A DNA stretch of 64,000 nucleotides from Plantactinospora sp040120695 (GCF_040120695.1 NZ_JBEEAC010000022.1:1-64000); one strand, 5' to 3'. Shown: positions 39,516-48,363, counted from the stretch's first letter. The notes: generated by a model not told the origin, from the sequence alone. Made by a program: numbers and translations.

Positions 39516-41090
39516 ATGGGGGAGGACGAGGGAACGGCGCGCACCGGTACCGGACGACCGGAGGGCGGCGGTGACGGCCTACCCGGGGTACGCCCGACCG
39601 GCGCCCGGGGCGCCCCCGCCGCGGTACGCCCACCCGACCCGCCGGCCGGGGTCGACCTGGCCGGTGGGCTCGCCGCGCTGCGCGGGTTGCTTGCCCGGCC
39701 GCTCGCCTCCTACTACCTGCTCATCTCCAGCTCCGGACTGCTGCTGCTGATCGGGCTGACGATGGTCTTCTCGGCGACGAGCGTCCGGGCGTCCGCCGCC
39801 GACGGCAACCCCTTCGCGATGGTCGCCAAGCAGGCGCTCTTCGCGCTGATCGGGCTGGTGGCCTTCTGGATCTGCCAGCGCCTGCCGGCCCGCACCTTCC
39901 GGGTGCTCGGGTTGCCGACCCTCGGCGTCGCGGCCCTGCTGCTGGTGTTGCTGGACGTCCTGCACCTGTGGGACAAGCTCAACGGCGACGACCGGGACGC
40001 CGTCCTCGGCCCGCTGGAGGCCTGGCAGCTCTGGCTGTACATCGGTCCGATCCAGCTGCAGCCCTCCGAGCTGGCGAAGTTCGGTCTGGTGCTCTGGGGT
40101 GCGGACATGATCGCCCGCAAGGGCGCCGCGCTCGGCTGGTGGCGCGAGCTGGCCACCCCGCTCTTCCCGGTGGTCGGCCTGCTCTTCCTGTTGGTCGGCT
40201 ACAACGACCTGGGCACCATGCTCTGTCTGCTCGCCGTCGTGGTCGGGCTGCTCTGGGCGGCCGGCATCCGCAAGCGGGTCTTCGCCACCCTCTCGGTCTT
40301 CGGCCTGATCGGGGTCGGGTTGCTGGTCGCCGCCGCCTCGATCGGCGCCGGGTCCGGTGAGGAGGGCGCCAAGAACTACCGGCTGACCCGGCTCACCATG
40401 TTCTTCAACCCGCCGCCGCCGGACGAGTGCGGCCTCACCGACTGCTACCAGTATCTCCAGGCCCGGTACGCGATCGACAACGGCGGCTGGTTCGGTGTGG
40501 GGCTGGGCAAGAGCAGCCTGAAGTGGAACTGGCTGCCGGAGGCGCACAACGACTTCATCTTCGCCATCCTCGCCGAGGACCTGGGCGTGGTGGGCTGCGC
40601 CGTGGTGCTGGCCCTCTTCGCGGTGCTGGCGTACACCGGGTTGCGGATCGCCCGCCGGGTCGCCGATCCGTTCCGCAGGCTGGCCGCCACCGCCGCGACC
40701 GCCTGGCTGGTCAGCCAGGCAGTGATCAACATCGGTGGGGTGGTCGGGCTGCTGCCGATCACCGGCCTGCCGCTCCCGTTCATCTCCGACGGCGGCAGCG
40801 CCCTGGTGGTGACCCTCGCCGCGATCGGCATGCTCGCCTCGTTCGCCCGCGCCGAACCGGACGCCGCGCGTGCCCTGCACGCCCGTCCGGCGTCCCGATG
40901 GGTACGGCTACTCTGGGCCCCGTTGCCGCCGCTTCCCTCGGCGCGCCGCCGTGGGAAGCTACCCGCGCCGGCCCCCCGAGAGCCCGCGTCCCGGGCCGGG
41001 ACCGGGCGGCGGCGGGAGCCCGAGGCCGGGCCAGCAGGTGGCCGGGCGAGGCGAGGGCGCGCCGGTACGGCGAGCGAGAGGAGACGCTGA
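39516..41090 (+). CDS. ftsW: Septal glycosyltransferase FtsW (SEDS family)
   Basis: A 524-aa SEDS polymerase that builds septal glycan strands from lipid II with FtsI. Ten hydrophobic segments are visible, with the conserved LQPSELAKFGLVLW, WNWLPEAHNDFIFAILAEDLG and TGLPLPFISDGGSALV. N- and C-terminal tails are long and basic. ATG 39516 is chosen because the 141 bp upstream down to GTG 39375 is repeat-derived and unconserved; the true start is uncertain. It follows mraY directly, with no murD between, and overlaps murG by one base (TGATG). Confidence 0.93.
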   Translation: MGEDEGTARTGTGRPEGGGDGLPGVRPTGARGAPAAVRPPDPPAGVDLAGGLAALRGLLARPLASYYLLISSSGLLLLIGLTMVFSATSVRASAADGNPFAMVAKQALFALIGLVAFWICQRLPARTFRVLGLPTLGVAALLLVLLDVLHLWDKLNGDDRDAVLGPLEAWQLWLYIGPIQLQPSELAKFGLVLWGADMIARKGAALGWWRELATPLFPVVGLLFLLVGYNDLGTMLCLLAVVVGLLWAAGIRKRVFATLSVFGLIGVGLLVAAASIGAGSGEEGAKNYRLTRLTMFFNPPPPDECGLTDCYQYLQARYAIDNGGWFGVGLGKSSLKWNWLPEAHNDFIFAILAEDLGVVGCAVVLALFAVLAYTGLRIARRVADPFRRLAATAATAWLVSQAVINIGGVVGLLPITGLPLPFISDGGSALVVTLAAIGMLASFARAEPDAARALHARPASRWVRLLWAPLPPLPSARRRGKLPAPAPREPASRAGTGRRREPEAGPAGGRARRGRAGTASERRR

Positions 41091-42196
41091 TGGGTCCGCT
41101 GCGGTCGGTGGTGCTAGCGGGAGGAGGCACGGGTGGTCACATCTACCCGTTGCTCGCCTTCGCCGACTGCCTGCGCCAGCACGACCCGGGAGTACGGATC
41201 ACCTGCGTCGGCACCCCGAAGGGGCTGGAGAACGAACTGATTCCGCCGCACGGCTACGACCTGCGGCAGATCCCGGCGTATCAGCTTCCCCGGTCGGTCA
41301 ACATGAACCTGATGCGTACTCCGGACCGGATGTGGAAAGCCGCCCGGGCCGCCGGAAAGGTGATCGACGAGGTACGGGCCGACGTCGTGATCGGGTTCGG
41401 CGGCTACGTTTCGGTGCCCGCGTACCTCGCGGCGTGGCGCCGGGAGCTGCCGATCGTGATCCACGAGGTGAACGTGCCCCCGGGGGTGGCGAACCGGCTC
41501 GGCATGAAGTTCACCAAGCACGTGGCGGTCGGCTTCCCGCACCAGCCGGCCCAGGCAGAGTCGCTGCGCAACGCCCGGGTGGTCGGGGTACCGCTGCGGC
41601 GTGGCATCAGCAGGCTCGACCGGGCGGCGCACCGGGCGGCGGCACGCCGGCAGTTCGGCCTGCACCCGGACCTGCCGACCCTCTTCGTGGCCGGTGGTTC
41701 CCAGGGGGCCCGCTCGATCAACCTGGCGGTGGCCGGAGCGGCCAAGTCGCTCGCCGCCGCCGGGGTGCAGGTGCTGCACGTGATCGGCGCCCGCAACGAG
41801 CCGGTCAACGTCCCGGCCGACCTGCCGGTGCCGTACGTGACCCTGCCGTACCTCTCGCAGATGGAGCTGGGCTACGCCGCAGCCGACCTGATGCTCGGCC
41901 GGGGCGGGGCGATGACCTGCGCCGAGGTGGCGGCGATCGGGCTGCCCACCGTCTACGTGCCGTACCCGCACAGCAACCAGGAGCAGAAGCGCAACGCCCT
42001 GCCGGTGGTCGAAGCCGGCGGCGGGCTGCTGGTCGACGACTCCGAGATGACCTCCGCCTGGATCGAGCACACCGTGATCCCGCTGATCCGCGACCCGCGC
42101 CGGCTGGCCGCGATGGGCGCCGCCGCCGCCGGCTACGGCCGCCGCGACGGCGACGAGGCCCTGCTCGACTTCGTCTACGAGGCGGTGGCCCGGTGA
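41090..42196 (+). CDS. murG: UDP-GlcNAc:lipid I N-acetylglucosaminyltransferase MurG
   Basis: A 368-aa GT-B glycosyltransferase at the inner face of the membrane that makes lipid II. The N-terminal loop is LAGGGTGGHIYPLLA; GFGGYVSVPAYLAA and HEVNVPPGVANR follow, then the donor-binding VAGGSQGARSINL, GRGGAMTCAEVAAIGLP and YPHSNQEQKRNA. The start codon shares a base with the ftsW stop. Its stop codon is overlapped by the GTG opening the 60-bp repeat array. Confidence 0.95.
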   Translation: MGPLRSVVLAGGGTGGHIYPLLAFADCLRQHDPGVRITCVGTPKGLENELIPPHGYDLRQIPAYQLPRSVNMNLMRTPDRMWKAARAAGKVIDEVRADVVIGFGGYVSVPAYLAAWRRELPIVIHEVNVPPGVANRLGMKFTKHVAVGFPHQPAQAESLRNARVVGVPLRRGISRLDRAAHRAAARRQFGLHPDLPTLFVAGGSQGARSINLAVAGAAKSLAAAGVQVLHVIGARNEPVNVPADLPVPYVTLPYLSQMELGYAAADLMLGRGGAMTCAEVAAIGLPTVYVPYPHSNQEQKRNALPVVEAGGGLLVDDSEMTSAWIEHTVIPLIRDPRRLAAMGAAAAGYGRRDGDEALLDFVYEAVAR

Positions 42197-42370
42197 GCGC
42201 GAGGAGTGAGCCGGGTTTGCGAGCCCCGCAGTCGCGAGCGGAAGCCGGTCCGGTGAGCGCGAGGAGTGAGCCGGGTTTGCGAGCCCCGCAGTCGCGAGCG
42301 GAAGCCGGTCCGGTGAGCGCGAGGAGTGAGCCGGGTTTGCGAGCCCCGCAGTCGCGAGCGAAAGCCGGTC
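42191..42370 (+). repeat. Three perfect 60-bp tandem repeats between murG and murC
   Basis: Units at 42191-42250, 42251-42310 and 42311-42370 are identical except for one G-to-A change at 42361. Each opens with CGGTGAGCGCGAGGAGTGAG. The array begins exactly at the murG stop codon. I recall similar GTGAGCGCGAGGAGTGAG elements near gene starts in other Micromonosporaceae genomes, which would make this a dispersed element amplified here; that is memory, not seen in the window. Confidence 0.95.
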
Positions 42371-42441
42371 CGGTGATGGTGTCCGTGAGTGTGGGCAAGC
42401 CGGTGACCCGACGGATTCCGAGTGGAAGGCTGGTGTCATGA
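42193..42441 (+). CDS. Repeat-derived small frame coupled to murG and murC
   Basis: GTG 42193 overlaps the murG stop (GTGA), and the frame runs through all three 60-bp units to TGA 42439-42441, which overlaps the murC start (ATGA). It would encode 82 aa: three copies of a 20-residue unit (each beginning SARSEPGLRAPQSRA) and a C-terminal tail ending RRIPSGRLVS. The exact couplings at both ends suggest a role in passing ribosomes to murC, but there is no recognisable domain, and murC has its own GGAAGG. Whether a stable protein is made is unknown. Confidence 0.3.
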   Translation: MSARSEPGLRAPQSRAEAGPVSARSEPGLRAPQSRAEAGPVSARSEPGLRAPQSRAKAGPVMVSVSVGKPVTRRIPSGRLVS

Positions 42442-43925
42442 ACACCGCGCAGTTCAGCCCGGTCGGCACGCTCGCCGCCGAAGACCTGGGCAGCATTCAC
42501 CTGATCGGGGTCGGTGGGATCGGCATGAGCGGGCTGGCCCGGCTGCTGCTCACCCGGGGTCTGCGGGTCTCCGGCAGTGAACTGCGGGAGTGGCCGGCGC
42601 TGGCCGGGCTGCGGGCGCTGGGCGGCACCATCCACATGGGCCACGCGCCAACGAACCTGGACGGCGTCGACACCGTGGTCTACTCCAGCGCGATCCCGCA
42701 GGACCACCTGGAGCTGGTCACCGCCCGGGAGCGCGGGCTGCGGGTGCTGCACCGGTCGGAGGCGTTGGCCGCGGCGATGACCGGCCGACGGACCATCGCG
42801 GTCGCCGGCACCCACGGTAAGACCACCACCACCTCGATGGTGACGCTGATCCTCCAGCACGCCGGCCAGGACCCGTCGTTCGTGATCGGCGGGGAGATCT
42901 CCGAGGTGGGCTCGAACGCCCACCACGGCAGCGGTGAGTACTTCGTCGCCGAGGCGGACGAGAGCGACCGGTCCTTCCTGCTCTACCGGCCGTACGTCTC
43001 GATCATCACCAACATCGACGAGGACCACCTCAACACCTACGGCGACTACGCCGGGCTGGAGGAGGCGTTCGTCGACTTCGCCCGGCTGACCGACCCGGAA
43101 GGGTTCGTGGTGACCTGCGCGGACGACCCGGGCACCCGGCGGATGGCGGAGAAGCTGCGTGCCGAGGGGCGGACGGTGTACACCTACGGCACGGACCCCG
43201 GCGCCGACCTGCGGCTGACGGACGTGGTCTCGTCGGCCGGCGGCGTACGCTACCTCGCCACCCTGGGCGGGCAGTCGCTGGGCGAGATCCGGTTGCCGGT
43301 GCCTGGCGCGCACATCGGGCTGAACAGCGCCTCGGCGGTGCTCACCGCCGGCAAGCTCGGCCTGCCGATGGATTCCGTGACGTCGACGCTGGCCTCCTTC
43401 CCCGGGGTACGCCGCCGGTTCGAGCGCAAGGGGGTGGCGGCCGGCGTCCAGGTCTACGACGAGTACGCCTATCACCCGACCTCCATGACCGCCGCGCTCA
43501 AGACCCTGCGCGAGGTGGCCGGCGACGGCCGACTGATCGTCGTCTTCCAGCCGTACCGGCTCTACCGGACCCGGGACCTCCTGTCGGAGATGGCCACCGC
43601 GCTCTCCATCGCCGACGAGGCGGTGGTACTGGAGGTCTTCGCCCCGGGTGAGGTCCGGGCTCCCGGCGAGGGCGGGGCGGCGCTGACCGAGGCGATCGAC
43701 CTGCCGGCCGAGCGGAAGGTCTTCCAGCCCTCCTGGGAGGAGGTACCGGCCGAGGTGGCTCGCCGGGCCCGTCGGGGTGACGTGGTGGTGACCATGGGCG
43801 CGCCGCCGATCTCGATGATGGGCGACGAGTTGCTCGACGTGCTGGCCGGGAGCCGGTCGGGGGCCGCCGGGCAGGAGGCCGGGGCGACCTCGAACGGCGC
43901 CGGGGCAGCCAGCGACGCCGGATGA
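42438..43925 (+). CDS. murC: UDP-N-acetylmuramate:L-alanine ligase MurC
   Basis: A 495-aa Mur ligase adding the first stem residue. The nucleotide-binding opening is LIGVGGIGMSGLARLLL, the P-loop AVAGTHGKTTTTSM; EADESDRSFLLYRP, TNIDEDHLNTYG and the C-terminal DEYAYHPTSMTAALKTLR are typical (usually DDYAHHP, here DEYAYHP). GGAAGG precedes the ATG by eight bases. It overlaps ftsQ by ATGA. The last 25 residues are Gly/Ala-rich and variable. Confidence 0.95.
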   Translation: MNTAQFSPVGTLAAEDLGSIHLIGVGGIGMSGLARLLLTRGLRVSGSELREWPALAGLRALGGTIHMGHAPTNLDGVDTVVYSSAIPQDHLELVTARERGLRVLHRSEALAAAMTGRRTIAVAGTHGKTTTTSMVTLILQHAGQDPSFVIGGEISEVGSNAHHGSGEYFVAEADESDRSFLLYRPYVSIITNIDEDHLNTYGDYAGLEEAFVDFARLTDPEGFVVTCADDPGTRRMAEKLRAEGRTVYTYGTDPGADLRLTDVVSSAGGVRYLATLGGQSLGEIRLPVPGAHIGLNSASAVLTAGKLGLPMDSVTSTLASFPGVRRRFERKGVAAGVQVYDEYAYHPTSMTAALKTLREVAGDGRLIVVFQPYRLYRTRDLLSEMATALSIADEAVVLEVFAPGEVRAPGEGGAALTEAIDLPAERKVFQPSWEEVPAEVARRARRGDVVVTMGAPPISMMGDELLDVLAGSRSGAAGQEAGATSNGAGAASDAG

Positions 43926-44872
43926 GCCCGGGCACGTCCCGGGGCAGGTCCGGAGGTCCGGCTGCTCCGGGCGGTCGCTCCGGCGGGCCCGGGCAGGGTG
44001 GCCGGGGCGCCGCTGGACGGGGCACGGGACGCTCCGCCCGGGGCGGTCCGGGCGCGGGCGGTGTGCGTTCCGGGGCGGGCCGCCCCGGGACCGGCCGGTC
44101 GGGCACGGGCCGCGGTGCCGACCGGAGCTGGCGGCTGGTCCGGGCCGGCACCGACGCGGTGCCGCCGTCGGTACGCCGGTTCACCCGCCGGGCCCGGCAG
44201 CGCCGGGTGCGTGCCGCGCTGCCGTGGACGGTACTCGCCGGAGTGCTGGTGCTCAGCCTGGCCGGTGCCGGGGTCGTGTACGGCACCTCGCTCTTCGGCT
44301 TCCGGACGCTGCGGGTCGTCGGCGCCACCCTGGTCACCGACGACCAGGTGCGCCAGGCGGCCCAGGTGACCGAGGGCGTTCCACTGGCCCGGGTCGACCT
44401 CGACGCGGTCCGGGCCCGGGTCGCCGAGTTGCCGCCGGTGGCCCGGGTGACGGTGTCCCGGCAGTGGCCGAACACCCTGCGGATCGAGGTGGTGGAACGC
44501 AGCCCGGTCGCGGTGGTACCGCAGAACCGGCGCTTTCTGGTGCTCGACGCCGCCGGGGTGGTCTTCCAGACCCGACCGGACCGGCCGGCCGGGATGCCGC
44601 TGGTCCGGCTGCGTACACCCGGGCCCGACGACCCCGCGACGAAGGGGGCGCTGACCGTGCTCGCCAACCTCACCCCGGAGCTGCGGGACCGCCTCGGGGA
44701 GCTGGTGGTGGAGGGCCCGGCCCGGATCACCGTCAAACTGCGTGGCGGCCGTACGGTGCTCTGGGGCGACGCCTCGCGCAGCGACACCAAGGCGCAGGTG
44801 GCGACGTCGTTGCTGGCGCGCGAGGGGGACGTCGTCGACGTCCGGACCCCGGACGTGGTGACCATCCGCTGA
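43922..44872 (+). CDS. ftsQ: Cell division protein FtsQ
   Basis: A bitopic divisome protein (316 aa): about 95 residues of Gly/Arg-rich disordered cytoplasmic tail, one membrane helix (about 101-120, PWTVLAGVLVLSLAGAGVVY), a POTRA domain (GFRTLRVVGATLVTDDQVRQAAQV... RVTVSRQWPNTLRIEVVERSPVAVV) and the FtsQ beta domain. It links FtsL-type partners to FtsW/FtsI. It starts within the murC stop. The tail is much longer than in most FtsQ proteins. Confidence 0.93.
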   Translation: MSPGTSRGRSGGPAAPGGRSGGPGQGGRGAAGRGTGRSARGGPGAGGVRSGAGRPGTGRSGTGRGADRSWRLVRAGTDAVPPSVRRFTRRARQRRVRAALPWTVLAGVLVLSLAGAGVVYGTSLFGFRTLRVVGATLVTDDQVRQAAQVTEGVPLARVDLDAVRARVAELPPVARVTVSRQWPNTLRIEVVERSPVAVVPQNRRFLVLDAAGVVFQTRPDRPAGMPLVRLRTPGPDDPATKGALTVLANLTPELRDRLGELVVEGPARITVKLRGGRTVLWGDASRSDTKAQVATSLLAREGDVVDVRTPDVVTIR

Positions 44873-45098
44873 CCGCCGGCGCGGGCGGTGCGGACCGGGT
44901 GCGCGGGCTCCGCTGACCGGGCTGCGCGGGCTCCGCTCGCCGGATGTGCGGCGGTGCGGCACGTGGCGTCGGTCGGGCAGGTCGACACGCCCGTCGGCCG
45001 GCTCGCCGGTGACGTTTGCCGGCGGGCGTGCCGACACGCCGCGCAGGTCCTTGGGTTCGGCCGCGCGTACGCATACGTTGCCCCGAGAGGATCAATGG

Positions 45099-45127
45099 TT
45101 GACATAACTGTAAGCCTCTAGTAGAGG
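45099..45127 (+). promoter_or_regulatory. Strong ftsZ promoter with embedded palindrome
   Basis: A consensus -35, TTGACA (45099-45104), a 17-bp spacer and TAGAGG (45122-45127) form the best housekeeping promoter in the window, about 100 bp before ftsZ. The -10 is the right arm of the perfect 13-bp palindrome CCTCTA-G-TAGAGG (45115-45127), which could be an operator. Upstream in the same 359-bp gap, two GACAC motifs (44984 and 45033) resemble WhiA-type sites; the remainder shows only a short duplicated GCGCGGGCTCCGCT. Confidence 0.75.
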
Positions 45128-45231
45128 GTGAGGGTTACCCTTCGCCTCTCGTACCGAATGGTTGTCGGCCTCGCTCCGGCCGGATCGCCGGGCGGGGTGG
45201 CGGCCGCCGAGATCGAAGGAAAGGACCGGCG

Positions 45232-46329
45232 ATGACACCTCCGCACAACTACCTGGCGGTCATCAAGGTCGTCGGCATCGGCGGCGGCGGCGTCAACGCC
45301 GTGAACCGGATGATCGAGGTCGGACTCAAGGGCGTCGAGTTCATCGCGATCAACACCGATGCCCAGGCCCTGTTGATGAGTGACGCCGACGTCAAGCTCG
45401 ACGTGGGTCGGGAGCTGACCCGAGGGCTGGGTGCCGGCGCCAACCCGGACGTCGGCAAGAACGCCGCCGAGGACCACCGCGACGAGATCGAGGAGGTGCT
45501 CAAGGGCGCCGACATGGTCTTCGTGACCTGTGGCGAGGGCGGTGGCACCGGCACCGGTGGCGCTCCCGTGGTGGCGAACATCGCCCGTAAGCTGGGCGCG
45601 CTCACCATCGGTGTGGTGACCCGGCCGTTCTCCTTCGAGGGCAAGCGCCGGCAGGTGCAGGCCGAGGCCGGCATCGACGAGCTGCGCAACCAGTGCGACA
45701 CCCTGATCGTCATCCCGAACGACCGGCTGCTCGCGCTCGGCGACCGGGGCATCAGCATGATGGACGCCTTCCGGCAGGCCGACCAGGTGCTGCTCTCCGG
45801 TGTGCAGGGGATCACCGACCTGATCACCACGCCGGGTCTGATCAACCTGGACTTCGCCGACGTCAAGAGCGTGATGAGCGGCGCCGGCAGCGCGCTGATG
45901 GGCATCGGCAGCGCCCGGGGGGAGAACCGGGCGGTGGAGGCGGCCGAGGCGGCCATCTCCAGCCCTCTGCTGGAGCAGAGCATGGACGGAGCCCGGGGGG
46001 TACTGCTCTCCATCGCCGGCGGCTCCGACCTCGGCCTTTTCGAGATCAACGACGCGGCGCAGCTGGTCACCGACGCCGCCCACCCGGACGCGAACATCAT
46101 CTTCGGTGCCGTGATCGACGACGCGCTTGGCGACGAGGTCCGGGTGACGGTGATCGCGGCCGGCTTCGACGGCGGTGCCCCGGCGTACAAGCCGGTCGAG
46201 CAGGCCCGTAAGGTCAGCCCGCCGGCCGTCGCGCCGGTCTCGCCGCCTCCGTCGCCGCCGGCCCAGGCCCCGCGCCGGGTGCTCTTCGACGACGTGGACG
46301 TGCCGGACTTCCTGAAGAACGGTTCCTGA
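45232..46329 (+). CDS. ftsZ: Cell division GTPase FtsZ
   Basis: Tubulin homologue (365 aa) that forms the Z-ring. The tubulin signature is GEGGGTGTGGAPVVA (about residues 101-115); the N-terminal GIGGGGVNAVNRM and the T7 loop region NLDFADVKSVM are intact. A short Pro/Ala linker leads to the C-terminal peptide VDVPDFLKNGS, which binds SepF and other partners. AAAGGA precedes ATG 45232. Transcribed from its own strong promoter and probably by readthrough from ftsQ. Confidence 0.97.
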   Translation: MTPPHNYLAVIKVVGIGGGGVNAVNRMIEVGLKGVEFIAINTDAQALLMSDADVKLDVGRELTRGLGAGANPDVGKNAAEDHRDEIEEVLKGADMVFVTCGEGGGTGTGGAPVVANIARKLGALTIGVVTRPFSFEGKRRQVQAEAGIDELRNQCDTLIVIPNDRLLALGDRGISMMDAFRQADQVLLSGVQGITDLITTPGLINLDFADVKSVMSGAGSALMGIGSARGENRAVEAAEAAISSPLLEQSMDGARGVLLSIAGGSDLGLFEINDAAQLVTDAAHPDANIIFGAVIDDALGDEVRVTVIAAGFDGGAPAYKPVEQARKVSPPAVAPVSPPPSPPAQAPRRVLFDDVDVPDFLKNGS

Positions 46330-46337
46330 GCAGCCCG

Positions 46338-47087
46338 ATGACCGAACCACCCCTCCCGGCGCCGGAGCACGAGCGCCGGGCAGAACTCGCGGCCAACCTG
46401 GCCCGGGTACGGTCCCGGATCGACGCCGCCTGCGTCTCGGCGGGCCGGGATCCGGCCGACGTCACCATGGTCGCGGTGACCAAGACCTACCCGGCCTCCG
46501 ACGTGGTGCTCCTGGCCGGGCTGGGCGTGCGCGACGTGGGGGAGAACCGCGACCAGGAGGCCGCGCCGAAGGCGGCCGAGGTGGCGGCGGCCGGTGCCCG
46601 GCCGCGCTGGCACTTCGTCGGGCAGCTCCAGCGAAACAAGGCCCGCTCCGTCGTCCGGTACGCCGACGTGGTGCACTCGGTGGACAGCGTACGGCTGGCC
46701 GGTGCCCTGGCCGACGCGGCCGCGCGGCACCGGGATCGCCCGCTGGAGGTGCTGGTCCAGATCAACCTGGACGGTGCCGCGGCCCGGGGCGGTGCGCTTG
46801 TCGCCGCTGACGACCCGGACCGGGGGGTCGAACAGGTCGCCGCGGCGGTGGCCGGCTCGGATCGGCTGCGCCTGGGTGGGGTGATGGCGGTCGCCCCGCT
46901 CGGGGCGGATCCGGAGCCCGCCTTCGCCGCGCTGGCCAGGATCGCCGCCAGGCTGCGGGCCGACCATCCGGAGGCGACCGCGGTGTCGGCGGGGATGAGC
47001 GGTGACCTGGAGGCGGCGATCGCCTACGGCGCGACACATGTGCGGATCGGCAGCGCGTTGCTCGGAATGCGTAGCACGCTGCGGTAG
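46338..47087 (+). CDS. YggS/PLPBP-family pyridoxal phosphate-binding protein
   Basis: A 249-aa alanine racemase-fold PLP homeostasis protein. The lysine that binds PLP is in MVAVTKTYPASDV; VGENRDQEA, WHFVGQLQRNKAR and the C-terminal GMSGDLEAAIAYGATHVRIGSALLG are diagnostic. It starts eight bases after the ftsZ stop. In many actinobacteria a laccase-domain protein (PgeF) lies between ftsZ and this gene; none is present here. Confidence 0.93.
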   Translation: MTEPPLPAPEHERRAELAANLARVRSRIDAACVSAGRDPADVTMVAVTKTYPASDVVLLAGLGVRDVGENRDQEAAPKAAEVAAAGARPRWHFVGQLQRNKARSVVRYADVVHSVDSVRLAGALADAAARHRDRPLEVLVQINLDGAAARGGALVAADDPDRGVEQVAAAVAGSDRLRLGGVMAVAPLGADPEPAFAALARIAARLRADHPEATAVSAGMSGDLEAAIAYGATHVRIGSALLGMRSTLR

Positions 47088-47205
47088 CCTGGCAATCGGA
47101 CACCAAACTACATCAGTGTTGTTTGAGGCGACATCCCCACTGGCGGGGGTCGGGGTGAGACCAGTTTCACGGTCGTGCCGGGGGTTGCCGTCTCGGGCCG
47201 GTGGG

Positions 47206-47228
47206 CACTGCAGTGTTCACGCGCGTGA
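47206..47228. promoter_or_regulatory. Paired palindromes upstream of sepF
   Basis: CACTGCAGTG (47206-47215) and TCACGCGCGTGA (47217-47228) are perfect palindromes separated by one base, about 55 bp before the sepF start, in the 193-bp gap after yggS. They look like adjacent regulator sites; the protein is unknown. Confidence 0.4.
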
Positions 47229-47280
47229 CAGGGGCACGGCACGGGGGGTGTGTGTCGCACGGCGGACGGAGGGGCGCGGG

Positions 47281-47985
47281 ATGGGTGCACTGCGCAAGGC
47301 GGGGGTCTGGCTCGGGCTCGTCGAGGAGGACGACGAGCGGGCCTACGACGACGGTGGCTACGAGAAGAGTGGCTACCGCGAGTCGCGTTACCGGCAGAGC
47401 CGGTACGCCGACGAGTTCGCCGACGAGGACGAGGAGCAGGACGACGCTCCGCCACCCCGGCCCCGGGCCGGCGAGCGGACCCGGCTCGCCGAGCGCAACA
47501 TGGGCCGTTCCGTCGAGCATGACCGCGTCGACGGTGACCGTCCGGAGCGGACCGACCGCACGGAGCGATCCAGCGTACGGTCGATCAGCCGGCCGAGTGG
47601 CGCCGAGCCGTCCACCGCGCTGACGTACCAGACCCGGGACAATCTCGCACTCGCGCCGCAGGCGCAGTTGCGCGAGCGACCGGTACCGGTCGAGCAGCCG
47701 GAGCAGCGTTACCAGATCACGACGCTGCACGTCACCACCTACCGCGAGGGCCGCACCATCGGCGAGCACTTCCGGGACGGCGTTCCGGTGATCATCAACC
47801 TCACCGAGATGGATGAGGCCGATGCCCGCCGATTGGTCGACTTCGCCGCCGGTCTGGCGTTCGGGCTGCGCGGTACGATCGAGCGCGTGACCAACCGGGT
47901 GTTCCTACTCTCACCGGCTAACGTCCAGGTCACCGCCGAGGACAAGGCCAAGATCGCTGAGGGTGGGTTTTTCAGCCTGAGTTAG
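47281..47985 (+). CDS. sepF: Cell division protein SepF
   Basis: A 234-aa FtsZ membrane anchor. The N-terminal amphipathic helix is MGALRKAGVWLGLVEEDD; a long acidic and basic linker with Tyr-rich repeats (GGYEKSGYRESRYRQSRY) follows; the C-terminal globular domain (from about 150) contains TLHVTTYREGRTIGEHFRDG and LVDFAAGLAFGLRGTIERV. GGAGGGG precedes the ATG. SepF binds the FtsZ C-terminal peptide, and actinobacteria lacking FtsA and ZipA depend on it. Confidence 0.95.
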   Translation: MGALRKAGVWLGLVEEDDERAYDDGGYEKSGYRESRYRQSRYADEFADEDEEQDDAPPPRPRAGERTRLAERNMGRSVEHDRVDGDRPERTDRTERSSVRSISRPSGAEPSTALTYQTRDNLALAPQAQLRERPVPVEQPEQRYQITTLHVTTYREGRTIGEHFRDGVPVIINLTEMDEADARRLVDFAAGLAFGLRGTIERVTNRVFLLSPANVQVTAEDKAKIAEGGFFSLS

Positions 47986-48008
47986 CCCGACCGAGGGATC
48001 CGCCTGCC

Positions 48009-48323
48009 GTGTTTCTGTCCATCCTGTTTCAGGTCCTCTACCTGATCGTTTACGTGTTCCTCCTGGTGCTTTTGGCCCGGTTTGTCCTAGGTGCCGTCCT
48101 TCAGTACGGTCGCCGTTGGCAACCGAGCCGGGGGGCGGCAGCGGGAATGGAGTCGGTGTGGAGCGTCACTGATCCCCCTCTCAAGGCGTTGAGGCGTGTG
48201 ATCCCCCCATTGCGAATTGGTACCGTGAGCATCGACCTGGCCTCCCTTGTGCTCCTGGTTATCCTGTTCGTGCTGATGAGATTCGTGTTAGGGCCGTTGA
48301 TCAACAGTTCAACAACCTGGTGA
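48009..48323 (+). CDS. YggT family membrane protein
   Basis: A 104-aa protein with two hydrophobic segments (ILFQVLYLIVYVFLLVLLARFVLG and IDLASLVLLVILFVLMRFVLG) around the conserved TDPPLKALRRVIPPLRIG loop. Its position between sepF and divIVA is conserved in actinobacteria and Firmicutes and implies an envelope or division role, but the biochemical function is unknown. GTG 48009 is 23 bases after the sepF stop. Confidence 0.9.
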   Translation: MFLSILFQVLYLIVYVFLLVLLARFVLGAVLQYGRRWQPSRGAAAGMESVWSVTDPPLKALRRVIPPLRIGTVSIDLASLVLLVILFVLMRFVLGPLINSSTTW

Positions 48324-48363
48324 CCGGCGTGCCACGCGGCCGCAACTGACCCGAGGAGTTTCG

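Noticed and set aside
42191..42370. The 60-bp array as a CRISPR locus
   Set aside because: The units are contiguous with no spacers and no cas genes are present; it is a simple tandem repeat.
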